Positions 1 through 8,693 are shown, counted from the stretch's first letter. The stretch: DNA of 32,977 bases from Bdellovibrionales bacterium (GCA_005808505.1 SYLX01000080.1:1-32977); one strand, 5' to 3'. Notes: generated by a model not told the origin, from the letters alone. Program-made: numbers and translations.

Positions 1-1007
1 ACATCGGCCTGACCGCCGAGGCGTCCTTCCGTACCAACCTCTTTCGCAACGCGAGTGACCTCGGCAGCGAATGACGAGAGCTGGTCAACCATGACGTTGA
101 TGGTGTTCTTCAACTCGTAAACTTCACCTTTCGCATCGACCGTGATCTTTTGCGAGAGGTCACCTTTTGCAACCGCGGTCGTTACCTTCGCGATGTTACG
201 AACCTGCGCCGTCAAGTTACCGGCGAGCGAGTTTACGTTATCGGTCAAATCCTTCCAGACGCCCGACACCCCTTTAACGTCGGCCTGTCCGCCGAGCTTT
301 CCTTCGGAACCTACTTCCTTCGCAACGCGTGTTACTTCGGATGCGAATGAGTTCAGCTGGTCCACCATCTGGTTAACCGTCGTTCCGATCCGGAGGTATT
401 CCCCTTTGATCGCGCGACCGTCGACATCCAGAGACATTTTCTGTGACAAGTCACCTTTGGCAACCGAGGTGATAACGCGCGCCATTTCGGTTGTCGGCTG
501 TACGAGATCGGCGATGAGGAGGTTGACGGAGTCGACAGACGTTTCCCATCCACCTTTTACGGATCCGATCGAGACCCGCTCGGTCATCTTACCTTCTTGA
601 CCGACGATGTTCCGAACTCGGGAGAATTCCGTCGCCATCGATTCGTTGAGTTCGATGATATCGTTTAAGACCTCACCGATTTCGGAGACGATCCCTTCCG
701 CTTCAACCGGCATGCGTACGGTGAAATCACCTTTACGAACGGCCTTTACGACGTGAAGAAGTGAGCGGAGCTGGTTCTGAGTCGTCGAAACAGAGGCCGA
801 CGAAAATTCACCGTCTCGCCAAACCGACTCCATACCGTCGCCTTTCAGACGAATGCTGGCCGAAGCACGGCGAGCTGCGCCGGTGCCACGATTGGCGTCA
901 CTATGACCATCGCCATTTGACGAAATTGGAGGAGGTGTTTTGGAAGAGCCATTTGTGCTCTTCTTCGATTTCGATGACTTTGGTGCCTTAGAGGGATTGC
1001 TTTGCAT
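1..1007 (-). CDS. Tandem-HAMP sensor histidine kinase, N-terminal part (runs off left edge)
   Basis: Translating the minus strand from the ATG at 1007-1005 gives an uninterrupted frame of about 335 residues to the window edge, preceded by AAGGAG (1015-1020) seven bases upstream. The first ~75 residues are Ser/Lys/Pro-rich and look disordered, with no signal peptide or membrane segment. After them come repeated HAMP modules: a divergent first one (around [11 protein letters not shown]), then two close copies containing [16 protein letters not shown] or [21 protein letters not shown] and LGGQADV. The last two repeat with a 92-residue (276-bp) period, visible in the DNA as 1-91 against 277-367. 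Strings of this type are known from cytoplasmic hybrid kinases such as fungal Nik1/Os-1 and bacterial relatives, where HAMP chains transmit osmotic or other signals to a kinase core. The kinase core would lie outside the window, so the kinase call is inferred from the N-terminus. Confidence 0.85.
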   Translation of the reverse strand, partial: MQSNPSKAPKSSKSKKSTNGSSKTPPPISSNGDGHSDANRGTGAARRASASIRLKGDGMESVWRDGEFSSASVSTTQNQLRSLLHVVKAVRKGDFTVRMPVEAEGIVSEIGEVLNDIIELNESMATEFSRVRNIVGQEGKMTERVSIGSVKGGWETSVDSVNLLIADLVQPTTEMARVITSVAKGDLSQKMSLDVDGRAIKGEYLRIGTTVNQMVDQLNSFASEVTRVAKEVGSEGKLGGQADVKGVSGVWKDLTDNVNSLAGNLTAQVRNIAKVTTAVAKGDLSQKITVDAKGEVYELKNTINVMVDQLSSFAAEVTRVAKEVGTEGRLGGQAD

Positions 1008-1526
1008 CCACGGGCTCCTTCAAGGGATGTGTGAAAAACGCTGTCAGCGATCGTCAAATCTTGCAAAAAAACGCTACAATTTCGATGAGTAGCCCCGTTT
1101 GTGTAGAAATCTAAAGAGATCGGCCGATTTTTTCTAAACCGCGTAACAGATTTTTTAAGGTGTGCTTAATATTTGTGAAGCGAGTTCGGCTCCAAACGCT
1201 TGACAAGCGTGGCAATAAATAGCGCTTGCACGGAAAAGCATCACCTGAAACCGTGACTTCCCGACTCGAATCCGGGCAGATCGCCCCCTGCTCTTTCGAT
1301 CGGGAAATTCTAAGCCTCCCTGCTAATAAATAAATTTTGATTAGCGAAGCTCGGCTGTTTCATTTTGAGTCATGGGGGGGCCGCGGGCCTGCGCTGAAAC
1401 CGAAACTTTTTCTTTGGTTAAGCCTCTGAATTCAGGGTCTAATTTTCCCAACTCGAAAAATTTATCTCGGCCGGACTAAGAAACGCGCCGGTCGATCGTG
1501 ACTCCGAATGAAGAGCGGGAGGTTGG
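1008..1526. other. Intergenic region between divergent genes
   Basis: About 520 bases separate the HAMP kinase (leftward) from the sigma-factor gene (rightward). I see no convincing gene or RNA in it. It holds an AT-rich dyad, GCTAAT at 1322-1327 and ATTAGC at 1340-1345, a perfect palindrome ATCGGCCGAT (1119-1128) followed by a T run, and a TTGACA (1200-1205) with no matching -10 box. It presumably contains both promoters, but I cannot place either with confidence. Confidence 0.5.
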
Positions 1527-2048
1527 GTGGATAAGAACCAGTGGCTCCAAACGCTGCTGCGTGACCATGAGGGGCGCTTGCTCCGGTACGCTCGCCGATT
1601 CGTCGGCGATCAGCTAGCGCGCGAGATCGTCCAAGAAACGTTCTTGAGACTCTGGCGTGAAGTACCAGCAACGCTTGAAGGTCGCGAAGCCGAATGGCTT
1701 TTCTGCGTCTGCCGTAATCTTTGTCTCGATGCTCTGAAGAAGGAGAAAAAGATGAGCTCGGATCCTCTCGAACCAGCAGAAATCGTCACCGACCAAGAAT
1801 CGGCCGACGAGAAGCTGGAGCGCGAGCAGGAGACGAACCACATCACACGGTTGATCACCGAGCTTCCGACTTCGCAACGTGAGGTCGTCCGGCTGAAGTT
1901 TCAGGAAGGCTTCAGCTACAAAGAAATCAGCTCGATCACGGGTCATTCCGTTTCTCACGTCGGCGTTCTGATCCACGAAGCGATGAAGAAGCTGAAGAAC
2001 CAGCTCGCTTCGCCTCAGATCGCCACCGCACAAGGAGGTCGTAAATGA
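1527..2048 (+). CDS. ECF-type RNA polymerase sigma factor
   Basis: This 173-residue protein has the two-domain layout of extracytoplasmic-function sigma factors. Region 2 (residues ~10-75) contains the core-binding, promoter-melting pattern REIVQETFLRLWRE and a downstream FCVCRNLCLDALKK stretch. Region 4 (~110-160) has LPTSQREVVRLKFQEGFSYKEI, a helix-turn-helix for the -35 element. Such factors direct RNA polymerase to stress or envelope regulons. The start is a GTG at 1527 behind GGGAGG (1517-1522); the spacing is short (four bases). The stop overlaps the next gene's start (ATGA at 2045-2048), so the two are almost certainly translationally coupled, and the downstream product has an anti-sigma-like N-terminus. 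The target promoter is unknown. Confidence 0.93.
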   Translation: MDKNQWLQTLLRDHEGRLLRYARRFVGDQLAREIVQETFLRLWREVPATLEGREAEWLFCVCRNLCLDALKKEKKMSSDPLEPAEIVTDQESADEKLEREQETNHITRLITELPTSQREVVRLKFQEGFSYKEISSITGHSVSHVGVLIHEAMKKLKNQLASPQIATAQGGRK

Positions 2049-4171
2049 AAATCTCGATTGACGATCCCAGACTAACAGCCTTTGCGCTCGGTGAGCTCGA
2101 AGGTGAGGAGGCGGACCAAATGAAGAACCTGATCGACCAAGACCCCGAAGCGAAGAAGTACGTCGAGGAGATTCAGAATACGGCGCGCGTGTTGAGCACG
2201 GAGCTCGACAAAGAGTCAAAACCGCGACTTGAAGTCGCCGAGCGTGAAGCGATTTTTCAAAAGACCGACTCGCCCCGCTCTTGGTGGAAGCGGTGGAAAG
2301 TTGCCGTTCCGGCTGTCAGCTTACTTGCGGCAGGCGTGATCGGTCTCGTTATCATGGGCCCCGATATCAAGCGCGAAATCGAAAGCAAAGTTGCGGAACG
2401 GATGGCGCCCATTTCAAGTGGCATTTCGGCGTATGAACCTGATGAGCAAGCCCCTCCAGAAACGGCAAGCCGAGCATTGCCGCAATCCACTTCTTCAGGC
2501 GACTTAGCGGCAGAAATGTCCGGAAACATGGCAGACGAAATTGAACAAGAAGCGCCCTACCAGCATTCCGAAAGTCTCGCGCAAGACATGGGGGCTGCAG
2601 CCGCAGCACCGTCCGCTAGCATATCCGTCGGTGGCGGCGGAGGTGGACGATTTGCTCCTGAAGCCAAAGCGAAAAAGTCGGTATCCGGTCGCCAGTCATT
2701 CGGCGGCCTTCGTGGCGCTCCGACTTCGGATGAAGGATCGAACACCGAAGCGTACAAATATATCAACGAGAATGCGTTTAAGAACGTGGCCGATGAGCCG
2801 CTTTCAACTTTCTCGGCTGACGTTGACACAGCTTCTTACGCGAACGTTCGTCGCTTTCTTGTCGGCGGCCAGCTCCCGCCAAAAGATGCCGTTCGCATCG
2901 AGGAGATGGTGAACTACTTCACGTACGACTACCCGCAGCCGCATGACGGTCGACCCTTCTCGGTGACTACTGAACTTGCGAATTCACCGTGGACTCCGAA
3001 GCACAAGCTTCTACGCATCGGTCTGAAAGGTAAAGAAACTCCGATCGCGCAGCGACCTGCATCGAACCTAGTCTTCTTGCTCGACGTATCGGGCTCGATG
3101 ATGGACGAAAACAAACTTCCGCTCGTCCAAAAGGCGATGAAACTTCTCGTTGATCAAATGCGTGAGAAGGATCGCGTGGCGATCGTGGTTTATGCAGGCA
3201 GCACGGGCGTTCTTCTCGACTCAACATCGGGAACAAATAAACGACAGATTTTGGAAGCCATTGACAAGCTTTCAGCTGGCGGTTCAACGAACGGAGCATC
3301 GGGCATTCAGGAAGCTTACCGCGTAGCTCAGCAGAACTTCATCAAAGGTGGCAACAACCGCGTGATCCTTGCGACCGACGGAGATTTCAACGTCGGCGTC
3401 ACGAGCGAAGGTGATCTCGTTCGCATGATCGAGGAGAAAGCCAAGACCGGAGTCTTTTTGAGTGTACTGGGCTTCGGCTCGGGAAATCTCAAAGACAGCA
3501 CGATGCAGATGCTTGCTAACAAAGGAAACGGGAACCACGCCTACATCGATTCGATTCGTGAGGCGAGAAAAGTTCTCGTTCAACAAGCGGGCGGCACTCT
3601 CAACGCCATCGCAAAAGACGTGAAGCTACAAATTGAGTTTAATCTTCGCTATGTGTCGGCTTATCGCTTAATTGGCTACGAAAAGCGCATCCTTGCGAAG
3701 GAAGATTTCAACGACGACCGCAAAGACGCCGGCGAGATTGGCGAAGGTCATACGGTGACAGCCCTTTACGAAGTCATCCCTGCGGGTGTGGAAGTTCCGA
3801 GCAAAGTTGACGCTCTTAAATATCAGAAGCCTCAGGCACCTGCTGATGTGAAGGGCGATGCAAATGGAGAACTTGCGACGGTAAAACTTCGCTACAAAGC
3901 TCCGGAAGGAAGCACGAGCGAACTCATTACGGCTCCAATCAAAGACGAGACGAAACCGTTCGCAAGCGCTAGCTCTGATTTTAAGTTTGCTTCTTCGGTG
4001 GCAGCATTCGGGATGAACCTTCGCGAATCACCGAATCGCGGAGATCTGAGCCTTGAACAAATTTTAGAGACGGCAAATCAGAACGTGAATTTCAAAGGCA
4101 AGCCCGACGAATATCGTAAGGAGTTCGTTGAGCTGATCAAGCAAACACGATCTCTCAAAAACAACCGTTAA
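2045..4171 (+). CDS. Membrane protein with anti-sigma-like N-terminus and von Willebrand A domain (YfbK family)
   Basis: This 708-residue protein has three parts. Residues ~1-60 (DPRLTAFALGELEG, then an acidic helix) resemble the cytoplasmic domain of anti-sigma factors, though I see no zinc-binding His/Cys set. A transmembrane helix follows at ~86-105. A disordered Gln/Ala and poly-Gly linker comes next, and then the YfbK arrangement: an N-terminal vWF-A segment (FKNVADEPLSTFSADVDTAS), a vWA domain with a MIDAS motif DVSGS (347-351), TDGDFNVG further on, and a C-terminal DUF3520-like part. The vWA domain should lie in the periplasm and bind a ligand through a metal. The four-base overlap with the sigma gene suggests it restrains that sigma factor and releases it on an envelope signal; this is inference. 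It ends sharing TTAA with the convergent lplA stop. Confidence 0.88.
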   Translation: MKISIDDPRLTAFALGELEGEEADQMKNLIDQDPEAKKYVEEIQNTARVLSTELDKESKPRLEVAEREAIFQKTDSPRSWWKRWKVAVPAVSLLAAGVIGLVIMGPDIKREIESKVAERMAPISSGISAYEPDEQAPPETASRALPQSTSSGDLAAEMSGNMADEIEQEAPYQHSESLAQDMGAAAAAPSASISVGGGGGGRFAPEAKAKKSVSGRQSFGGLRGAPTSDEGSNTEAYKYINENAFKNVADEPLSTFSADVDTASYANVRRFLVGGQLPPKDAVRIEEMVNYFTYDYPQPHDGRPFSVTTELANSPWTPKHKLLRIGLKGKETPIAQRPASNLVFLLDVSGSMMDENKLPLVQKAMKLLVDQMREKDRVAIVVYAGSTGVLLDSTSGTNKRQILEAIDKLSAGGSTNGASGIQEAYRVAQQNFIKGGNNRVILATDGDFNVGVTSEGDLVRMIEEKAKTGVFLSVLGFGSGNLKDSTMQMLANKGNGNHAYIDSIREARKVLVQQAGGTLNAIAKDVKLQIEFNLRYVSAYRLIGYEKRILAKEDFNDDRKDAGEIGEGHTVTALYEVIPAGVEVPSKVDALKYQKPQAPADVKGDANGELATVKLRYKAPEGSTSELITAPIKDETKPFASASSDFKFASSVAAFGMNLRESPNRGDLSLEQILETANQNVNFKGKPDEYRKEFVELIKQTRSLKNNR

Positions 4172-5196
4172 ATTTCGACTTGTGTCTTAAGCCAGGCCTG
4201 GAGTTCATCGAGCTCCGGGCCTCGTTCCGGATGGCGAGCCTTCAACTCCCCGACCACGCCTTCAACTCCACGACTATCGTAGCTCTTCCCTACCAGCGCC
4301 AATTCCAAATCGGCGATGAGATCTGGAAATAAAGCATCTGAGAAGACACGGGCTTTTTCGACGTATCCTTTTTCAACGTCGGCATGAACTTCGATGAGGC
4401 CCCAAGAAAGGTATTCCGTCATCTGGTGATGAAACTGCGGCGCATGCCCAAATCGCCAATCCCACGAAGAGAACTTATCAAATGTTTCTTTGAGCAACGG
4501 ACGAGCCTCAAGATGCGTGGGATCCAGAATTTCAGGTTCCGCGCTAGACCCGTACTCTGCGCAAAAAGATTCGATCATCGCGGAGACGAACGAGTCGTGA
4601 CGAATCGAATTGCTTAACTCGGCAACGTTCATCACGCGTGCACGAACACTTGCGCGACCTTTTGATTCGAGCTTCTTCGGATGCGGCGTGAGGTAATTCG
4701 CGAGACGACTTAGATCCGCGTGGATCAGGAGAGTTCCGTGGTGAAACGATCGATCTCTGGTTTCGCGGAACGCACTTCCGCTCACTTTACGAGGATCCAC
4801 ATCGCTACCGATCACTAGGTCGTTTCGACCGGATGCGCGAGCTTCGATGCCGAATTTCTCGAGTGCCCTCACGACGATTTCAAGATTCCGGGCCCGGCTG
4901 TAACCTTCTTTCGGCGAAAGGAAGGTGAAGTTCGTATTTCCAAGATCGTGAAAGACCGCGCCTCCACCCGTCGTTCTCCGAGCTAAACGGATGCCGTCTG
5001 CCTCCATCGCGGCGAGATTGCATTCTGACCAAGGATTCTGATTGCGCCCGATGACGACCGTCTCGGCGTTGCGCCACAGGAAGAGCGTTTGGCAGCGAGG
5101 ATCCATCTCGCGGAAGATCCACTCCTCCGTCGCTAAGTTAAACCAGGGATTGTGCGTTTCCGAGATAAGAATCCGGAGCGGAGCTAATTGCGACAC
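4168..5196 (-). CDS. lplA: Lipoate-protein ligase A
   Basis: This protein of 342 residues is close to the 338-residue E. coli LplA along its whole length. It attaches lipoate, through lipoyl-AMP, to lysines of 2-oxoacid dehydrogenase E2 subunits and glycine-cleavage H protein in the cytoplasm. Recognisable blocks are ETHNPWFNLATEEWIF, LFLWRNAETVVIGRNQNPW, RRTTGGGAVFHDLGNTNFTF (lipoyl-AMP loop), the KVSGSAFRETRDRSFHHGTLL block with the catalytic lysine, and the C-terminal accessory domain (SSWDWRFGHAP, DVEKGYVEKARVF). The start is a GTG at 5196 with only a weak AAGGA upstream. It is convergent with the vWA gene, and both stops lie in one TTAA (4168-4171). Having the full two-domain form suggests scavenging of free lipoate. 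Confidence 0.96.
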   Translation of the reverse strand: MSQLAPLRILISETHNPWFNLATEEWIFREMDPRCQTLFLWRNAETVVIGRNQNPWSECNLAAMEADGIRLARRTTGGGAVFHDLGNTNFTFLSPKEGYSRARNLEIVVRALEKFGIEARASGRNDLVIGSDVDPRKVSGSAFRETRDRSFHHGTLLIHADLSRLANYLTPHPKKLESKGRASVRARVMNVAELSNSIRHDSFVSAMIESFCAEYGSSAEPEILDPTHLEARPLLKETFDKFSSWDWRFGHAPQFHHQMTEYLSWGLIEVHADVEKGYVEKARVFSDALFPDLIADLELALVGKSYDSRGVEGVVGELKARHPERGPELDELQAWLKTQVEI

Positions 5197-5354
5197 GTTT
5201 TCTCAATCCTTACCTTGTAAATTCAGAGGAGTTCCGCAAGGCCATAACATCAATGCCCAGCGGCGGTCTATCGGTTGAATTGTTTGCGGAGGCCTCGACC
5301 CCGAAGTAAATTTATTGAACTAGGTTGAGAGCCCTAAACCGAAGGAGATGCACC

Positions 5355-5744
5355 GTGGAAGTTGGCCAAACGCACGTTGAGCACGCCGAGATCACGCCGG
5401 AGCTCGTTCGGGAATTCGCAAAAGTCTCAGGCGACTACAACCCGATTCATCTCGACGAAGAGTTCGCGAGGACCACACCTTTCGGTCGACCCATCGCGCA
5501 CGGGCTTCTCAGCGGTGCGCTTCTTTCAGGAATCATGGGCACCCGGTTTCCGGGGCGCGGAACGGTGCTTTTAGAAACTTCGCTTCTCTTCAAGAGACCG
5601 GTCTTCGTAGGCGAGAAAATCGAGTTTCGACTGCGGGTGGAGCATGTCCGGCCGGATAAGCCGATCGTGACGATCGCGTGTCAGATCTTCAATTCGCAGG
5701 GGGAGCTGACGGCGGAGGGTGAGACGGTCGTTAAAACCTCCTAA
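5355..5744 (+). CDS. MaoC-like (R)-specific enoyl-CoA hydratase
   Basis: This 129-residue protein has the single hot-dog fold of PhaJ/MaoC hydratases, which add water to trans-2-enoyl-CoA to give (R)-3-hydroxyacyl-CoA in the cytoplasm. The catalytic pair is in GDYNPIHLDEEFA (Asp27 and His32), followed by the GRPIAHGLLSGALLSG helix typical of the family. The GTG at 5355 is chosen because GAAGGAG (5341-5347) lies seven bases upstream; a longer frame starting at 5325 has no ribosome-binding site. The gene stands alone, with no poly-hydroxyalkanoate or fatty-acid gene beside it, so the acyl substrate cannot be told. Confidence 0.92.
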   Translation: MEVGQTHVEHAEITPELVREFAKVSGDYNPIHLDEEFARTTPFGRPIAHGLLSGALLSGIMGTRFPGRGTVLLETSLLFKRPVFVGEKIEFRLRVEHVRPDKPIVTIACQIFNSQGELTAEGETVVKTS

Positions 5745-5931
5745 GTGGACCACCTAATTGCAGTTTTGCTTTTCAATCTACGAGGCGTAGACGACAAAAA
5801 TTTCCAGTTTCCGCCCAGATTCTGGGTCGTTACGATGTCCTTTGCTAGGAAAAAAGCACTCTTCATCTGCAATAAAGTGCGCCAGTTCGAGAAAGTACTA
5901 TAGAGTCATCCAAACCCCGCACGGAGCCCCA

Positions 5932-6750
5932 ATGACCCACAACCTCCTCACGCTCGCCGCCATCATCGTGCTCCTGCTCAACCCGTTCCGTCCGGTTTTC
6001 GCAGGCACATCGGATGAAGTAACAACAAAACCTTCCGCGGAGATTGTTACCAAAATCCTCGAGGCGGGTGTTCCGGCCGAGTCTCTCCAACGTGTGCTGA
6101 AGTTCCTTGATGAGAACGAAGGACGAGACCAGCTCCAAACCACCTACACCTGCAAGGATCAAGATCCCGTCAGCGTCAAACCGTGCACCGAATCTCACCG
6201 CACGCCGGCTCTCAAAGCGATTCGCGTCGTGCGCACGCGATATGCCGTAGTCATCGATTTCGGCAAACCATCAACTCAACAACGTTTGTTTTTGATCGAT
6301 CTTCTAACGGGAACGGTCGAGAAGCATCTCACGACGCATGGACGAGGCAGCGGCGAAGGTCGCTGGGCCTATAAGTTCTCAAACACCAAAGATTCGAAGC
6401 AGTCGAGCTTAGGCCTGTATCAAACCGGGGAGATCTACCGCGGCGACCATGGCAAAACACTTCGTCTCTACGGCCTTGAGAAATCGAACGATCAAGCTTA
6501 CGTACGCGATATCGTCGTGCACGCCGCCGACTACGCAAAAGAAGGTTTCATTTCGAAAGTGAATCCCGAAACAGGAAAGCCCTATGGGCGCTTGGGACTG
6601 AGCTTTGGTTGCCCGGCCGTGGATCCGGACCTGCAGACAAGATTCCTGGAACTTTTAAAAGAGGGAACCCTCGTCGACATCTACCATCCTCTGCTGATGG
6701 AAGAGGCCGCAACGGGAGCTCCGGTCGAAACTCCCGAACCTATCGACTAA
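5932..6750 (+). CDS. Secreted murein L,D-transpeptidase catalytic-domain protein (YkuD_2 family)
   Basis: This 272-residue protein starts at ATG 5932, after GGAG (5923-5926), with a signal peptide ending near VFA|GTSDE. The mature part matches the YkuD_2 group: a GRGSGEGRWAYKFSN stretch, SSLGLYQTGEIYRG, IVVHAADY with His197, and LSFGCPAV with the presumed nucleophile Cys227. Enzymes of the wider YkuD class cross-link peptidoglycan stem peptides or attach proteins and amino acids to them through a cysteine acyl-enzyme in the periplasm; the exact reaction of this subgroup is not established. Between ~50 and 100 there is a helical region with two cysteines (TYTCKDQDPVSVKPC) that may form a disulphide. 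An in-frame extension back to 5842 is less likely because it would bury the signal peptide. Confidence 0.9.
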   Translation: MTHNLLTLAAIIVLLLNPFRPVFAGTSDEVTTKPSAEIVTKILEAGVPAESLQRVLKFLDENEGRDQLQTTYTCKDQDPVSVKPCTESHRTPALKAIRVVRTRYAVVIDFGKPSTQQRLFLIDLLTGTVEKHLTTHGRGSGEGRWAYKFSNTKDSKQSSLGLYQTGEIYRGDHGKTLRLYGLEKSNDQAYVRDIVVHAADYAKEGFISKVNPETGKPYGRLGLSFGCPAVDPDLQTRFLELLKEGTLVDIYHPLLMEEAATGAPVETPEPID

Positions 6751-6767
6751 TACTTGGCGACTAAGAT

Positions 6768-7202
6768 TTAAGCGTCCGGCAGCAAGAGACGCTGCACTTC
6801 CATGTGGCCCAAAACCGCTCCGGGCTCACGCTGGAGAACCGCTTTGTACCGAACCATGAATTCGCTCTCATTAGCTGAGGCTTGAAAAAGCATGCGGACA
6901 TTCGAGAGAAATTCGCTGGCGTCCTCGTTGGTGGTTTCTTCGTCTTCGAGAAGTTCATCGATCTTCACGATTGATTCCGAAATGCGGTGAAGCCAGTCAA
7001 AAAACGGGTCGAACATAACAAGGTTCAACATCGCACCGCTCGTAGCGATCGGGCCATTTACTTTCTCATACTCTTTGCGCTCGTCATCCATCAGCGTTTT
7101 ATGGAGTCGCAAAAGCGCTTTGTGAAGGTCCGTGAGTTTCCTGCGGAAGGGTTCATTCAAAGTCATGGGCGTGATGTCACCCGTATGGATTTGGTTCGGC
7201 AT
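6768..7202 (-). CDS. Uncharacterised helical protein, 144 residues
   Basis: I do not recognise this protein. The start at 7202 is favoured over an upstream in-frame codon at 7289 because AGGAGG (7207-7212) sits four bases before it. The product lacks a signal peptide or membrane segment and is probably all-helical: a basic segment (FRRKLTDLHKALLRLHKTLMDDERKEYEKVNG), a hydrophobic middle (MLNLVMFDPFFDWLHRISESIVKIDELL), a short acidic linker (EDEETTNEDAS), then another amphipathic helix. It is convergent with the transpeptidase gene, with 17 bases between them, and no terminator is visible. It is likely to be a cytoplasmic protein. Confidence 0.65.
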   Translation of the reverse strand: MPNQIHTGDITPMTLNEPFRRKLTDLHKALLRLHKTLMDDERKEYEKVNGPIATSGAMLNLVMFDPFFDWLHRISESIVKIDELLEDEETTNEDASEFLSNVRMLFQASANESEFMVRYKAVLQREPGAVLGHMEVQRLLLPDA

Positions 7203-7323
7203 TAGTCCTCCTGGCGGAGCTTCGATCCTGACCCTCAGGAAGTCGTAACTCCGAGCCCGCCCATCATCGATGTAGACAGGTCCGTTCATGAGGCACTTTG
7301 GAAAAACTCGAACGAAAGGTCAA

Positions 7324-7341
7324 TATGCGGCGAACCGCATG
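7324..7341 (-). terminator. Small hairpin after the 7364-8647 gene
   Basis: Reading the minus strand, ATGCGG and CCGCAT (7335-7340 and 7325-7330) flank a TTCG loop, some 25 bases past the stop of the leftward gene. The tract that follows (ATTGACCTTTCG) is not a proper T run, so termination is only a possibility. Confidence 0.3.
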
Positions 7342-7363
7342 CAAAGAAGTAAGGGAGTCTCTC

Positions 7364-8647
7364 TTACCACTTCGCCGGATTTACGCCCGGAGGTAAAAAG
7401 AAGACACCCGAACGGAACATGATATCGATCGTCTTAGCCTTCGTTTTACGCAAGTCTCGCCCCTGAGGCGCACCGTTATCGACGATGAGTCGTCCATCGT
7501 GACCCGCAGCCATGTATGTATGGCCGGGAGAATTTCCGGTTGTGTGCATAACGATAGCGCCCGTCATCGGACGGTATTTCGAAGCATCCCATGGAATCCA
7601 TCCGGCCTTATTCAACGCGGCTGAAAGATTCACCACCGCGGCCGTTCCATCCGCATAGCTCAGGTAATTGCCTTTTGTTTTGTTGAAGTCGTCGGTCAAA
7701 CGATAGCCAGCGCGCTGATAAGCCTCGCGGATCATCTCGGACATGAACTCAGCGCAGGGGACGTTCGCAAAACCGTGACGGACTGCCGTGCCTTGAACCG
7801 CGATGGTCCACGCTCCATTAGGGGAAATTGTTCCGTCTTTTTCGAAAGCTTCTGACTTCTTCAACGCCGTCGATTTGTCGATCATGATGATCGCCTTTGG
7901 AGTTTCAACCGTGCGGTCTCCAGCGCGCTTTAGTTCTGTATAGATTTTCGTCCACTTCGTTTTCTCGGCCGACGAAAGCGAATCGGCGCTTACGCCTTTA
8001 TCGACTCGAGAACCAAAACGCTTCACGAGGCCCGACGTGTAGTTGAATTTGGGTTTTCCTTTTTCATCATAGTGCTTCAAGAACTCAGCACCCGCTGCAG
8101 CACCCTTGATCGCCGGAAATGATCCTGTAACGCCAACGATGTCGCTCACGATCGAAGCGAAAACGTAGAGCCCGCCGGAAGTTTTGTTGAGCTGATCGAT
8201 CTTACTTTGCGGAAACGAAGGGCGTGCCGCCTCGGGAACACTCACAATCGTGACCGGCTTGATGAACCCGGTGCTCGATCTTTCTATCGCGCCATCGGAT
8301 TTGCGGTAGTCCAGGTGCAAGACTTCGTAATTTTCCGGGATGTCGATCTGCGAACCTGCCGGAAGCTCGACTTTGAATTCCAAAATTGAATTCTTCTCGT
8401 AACGAAGGGTCATCGCTTGGTTGAGCAGAAGTCGTATCGACTTGCCAGCTTGGGCATCAACGGCGCGCTCAGCGGGATTGTTGGGCTGAGCCGGAGTAAC
8501 CTCGATCACTTCGGCAGTTTCATCACCGGTTTCATCCAGAGCCGGCAGCTCGAAAGCACGGCCGCAGGCAGAAGAGATCAAGGCCAAGATGAGCGCTCCG
8601 GTCCGTAGAGTCGCGCGAGCGATGAAGGCATTGTTTGCTTTTTTCAT
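7364..8647 (-). CDS. Exported protein with probable CHAP/NlpC-like cysteine hydrolase domain
   Basis: This 427-residue product starts at ATG 8647, behind GGAGGA (8655-8660). A hydrophobic signal peptide ends at LISSAC (Cys28); the -3 residue of this lipobox is not ideal, so either lipidation or simple secretion is possible. The middle is unfamiliar, with a beta-rich segment (SIRLLLNQAMTLRYEKNSILEF) that might be an SH3-like domain. The C-terminal ~130 residues carry NVPCAEFMSEMIREAY, then SPGHTYMAAGHDGRLIVDNGAP. A cysteine at the head of a helix, followed by His and Asp/Asn on strands, is the order seen in CHAP and NlpC/P60 peptidoglycan hydrolases, hence the call. The untranslated leader can fold to hide the ribosome-binding site. 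An open frame extends back to 8914 but lacks a signal peptide in the right place. Confidence 0.7.
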   Translation of the reverse strand: MKKANNAFIARATLRTGALILALISSACGRAFELPALDETGDETAEVIEVTPAQPNNPAERAVDAQAGKSIRLLLNQAMTLRYEKNSILEFKVELPAGSQIDIPENYEVLHLDYRKSDGAIERSSTGFIKPVTIVSVPEAARPSFPQSKIDQLNKTSGGLYVFASIVSDIVGVTGSFPAIKGAAAGAEFLKHYDEKGKPKFNYTSGLVKRFGSRVDKGVSADSLSSAEKTKWTKIYTELKRAGDRTVETPKAIIMIDKSTALKKSEAFEKDGTISPNGAWTIAVQGTAVRHGFANVPCAEFMSEMIREAYQRAGYRLTDDFNKTKGNYLSYADGTAAVVNLSAALNKAGWIPWDASKYRPMTGAIVMHTTGNSPGHTYMAAGHDGRLIVDNGAPQGRDLRKTKAKTIDIMFRSGVFFLPPGVNPAKW

Positions 8648-8693
8648 GGTCGTGTCCTCCGCAAATCCCTTTCGGATGCGGAGTTCTGACACG
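8648..8693 (-). promoter_or_regulatory. Leader hairpin that hides the ribosome-binding site
   Basis: On the minus-strand transcript, CGTGTC (8693-8688) pairs with GACACG (8656-8651), and CTCCGCA (8683-8677) pairs with TGCGGAG (8663-8657). A four-base AGAA bulge lies between these stems, and a possible ATCC/GGAT stem extends the top. The GGAGGA Shine-Dalgarno lies inside the 3' strands, and the ATG begins three bases beyond the stem. This geometry is that of a translational switch such as an RNA thermometer or protein-binding leader; the trigger is not evident. Confidence 0.6.

Noticed and set aside
1200-1222. TTGACA as promoter, or TGGCA...TTGCA as sigma-54 promoter
   Set aside because: No -10 box is found 16-18 bases after TTGACA, and the GG to GC spacing is 15 rather than 10 bases.
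1253-1280. tRNA T-arm-like ACTCGAATCCGGG
   Set aside because: The upstream 60 bases do not form D, anticodon and acceptor stems, so this is a chance match.
1614-2219. Minus-strand frame of 201 codons over the sigma factor
   Set aside because: It is opposite conserved sigma region 2 and 4 sequence on the plus strand and shows no protein family features.
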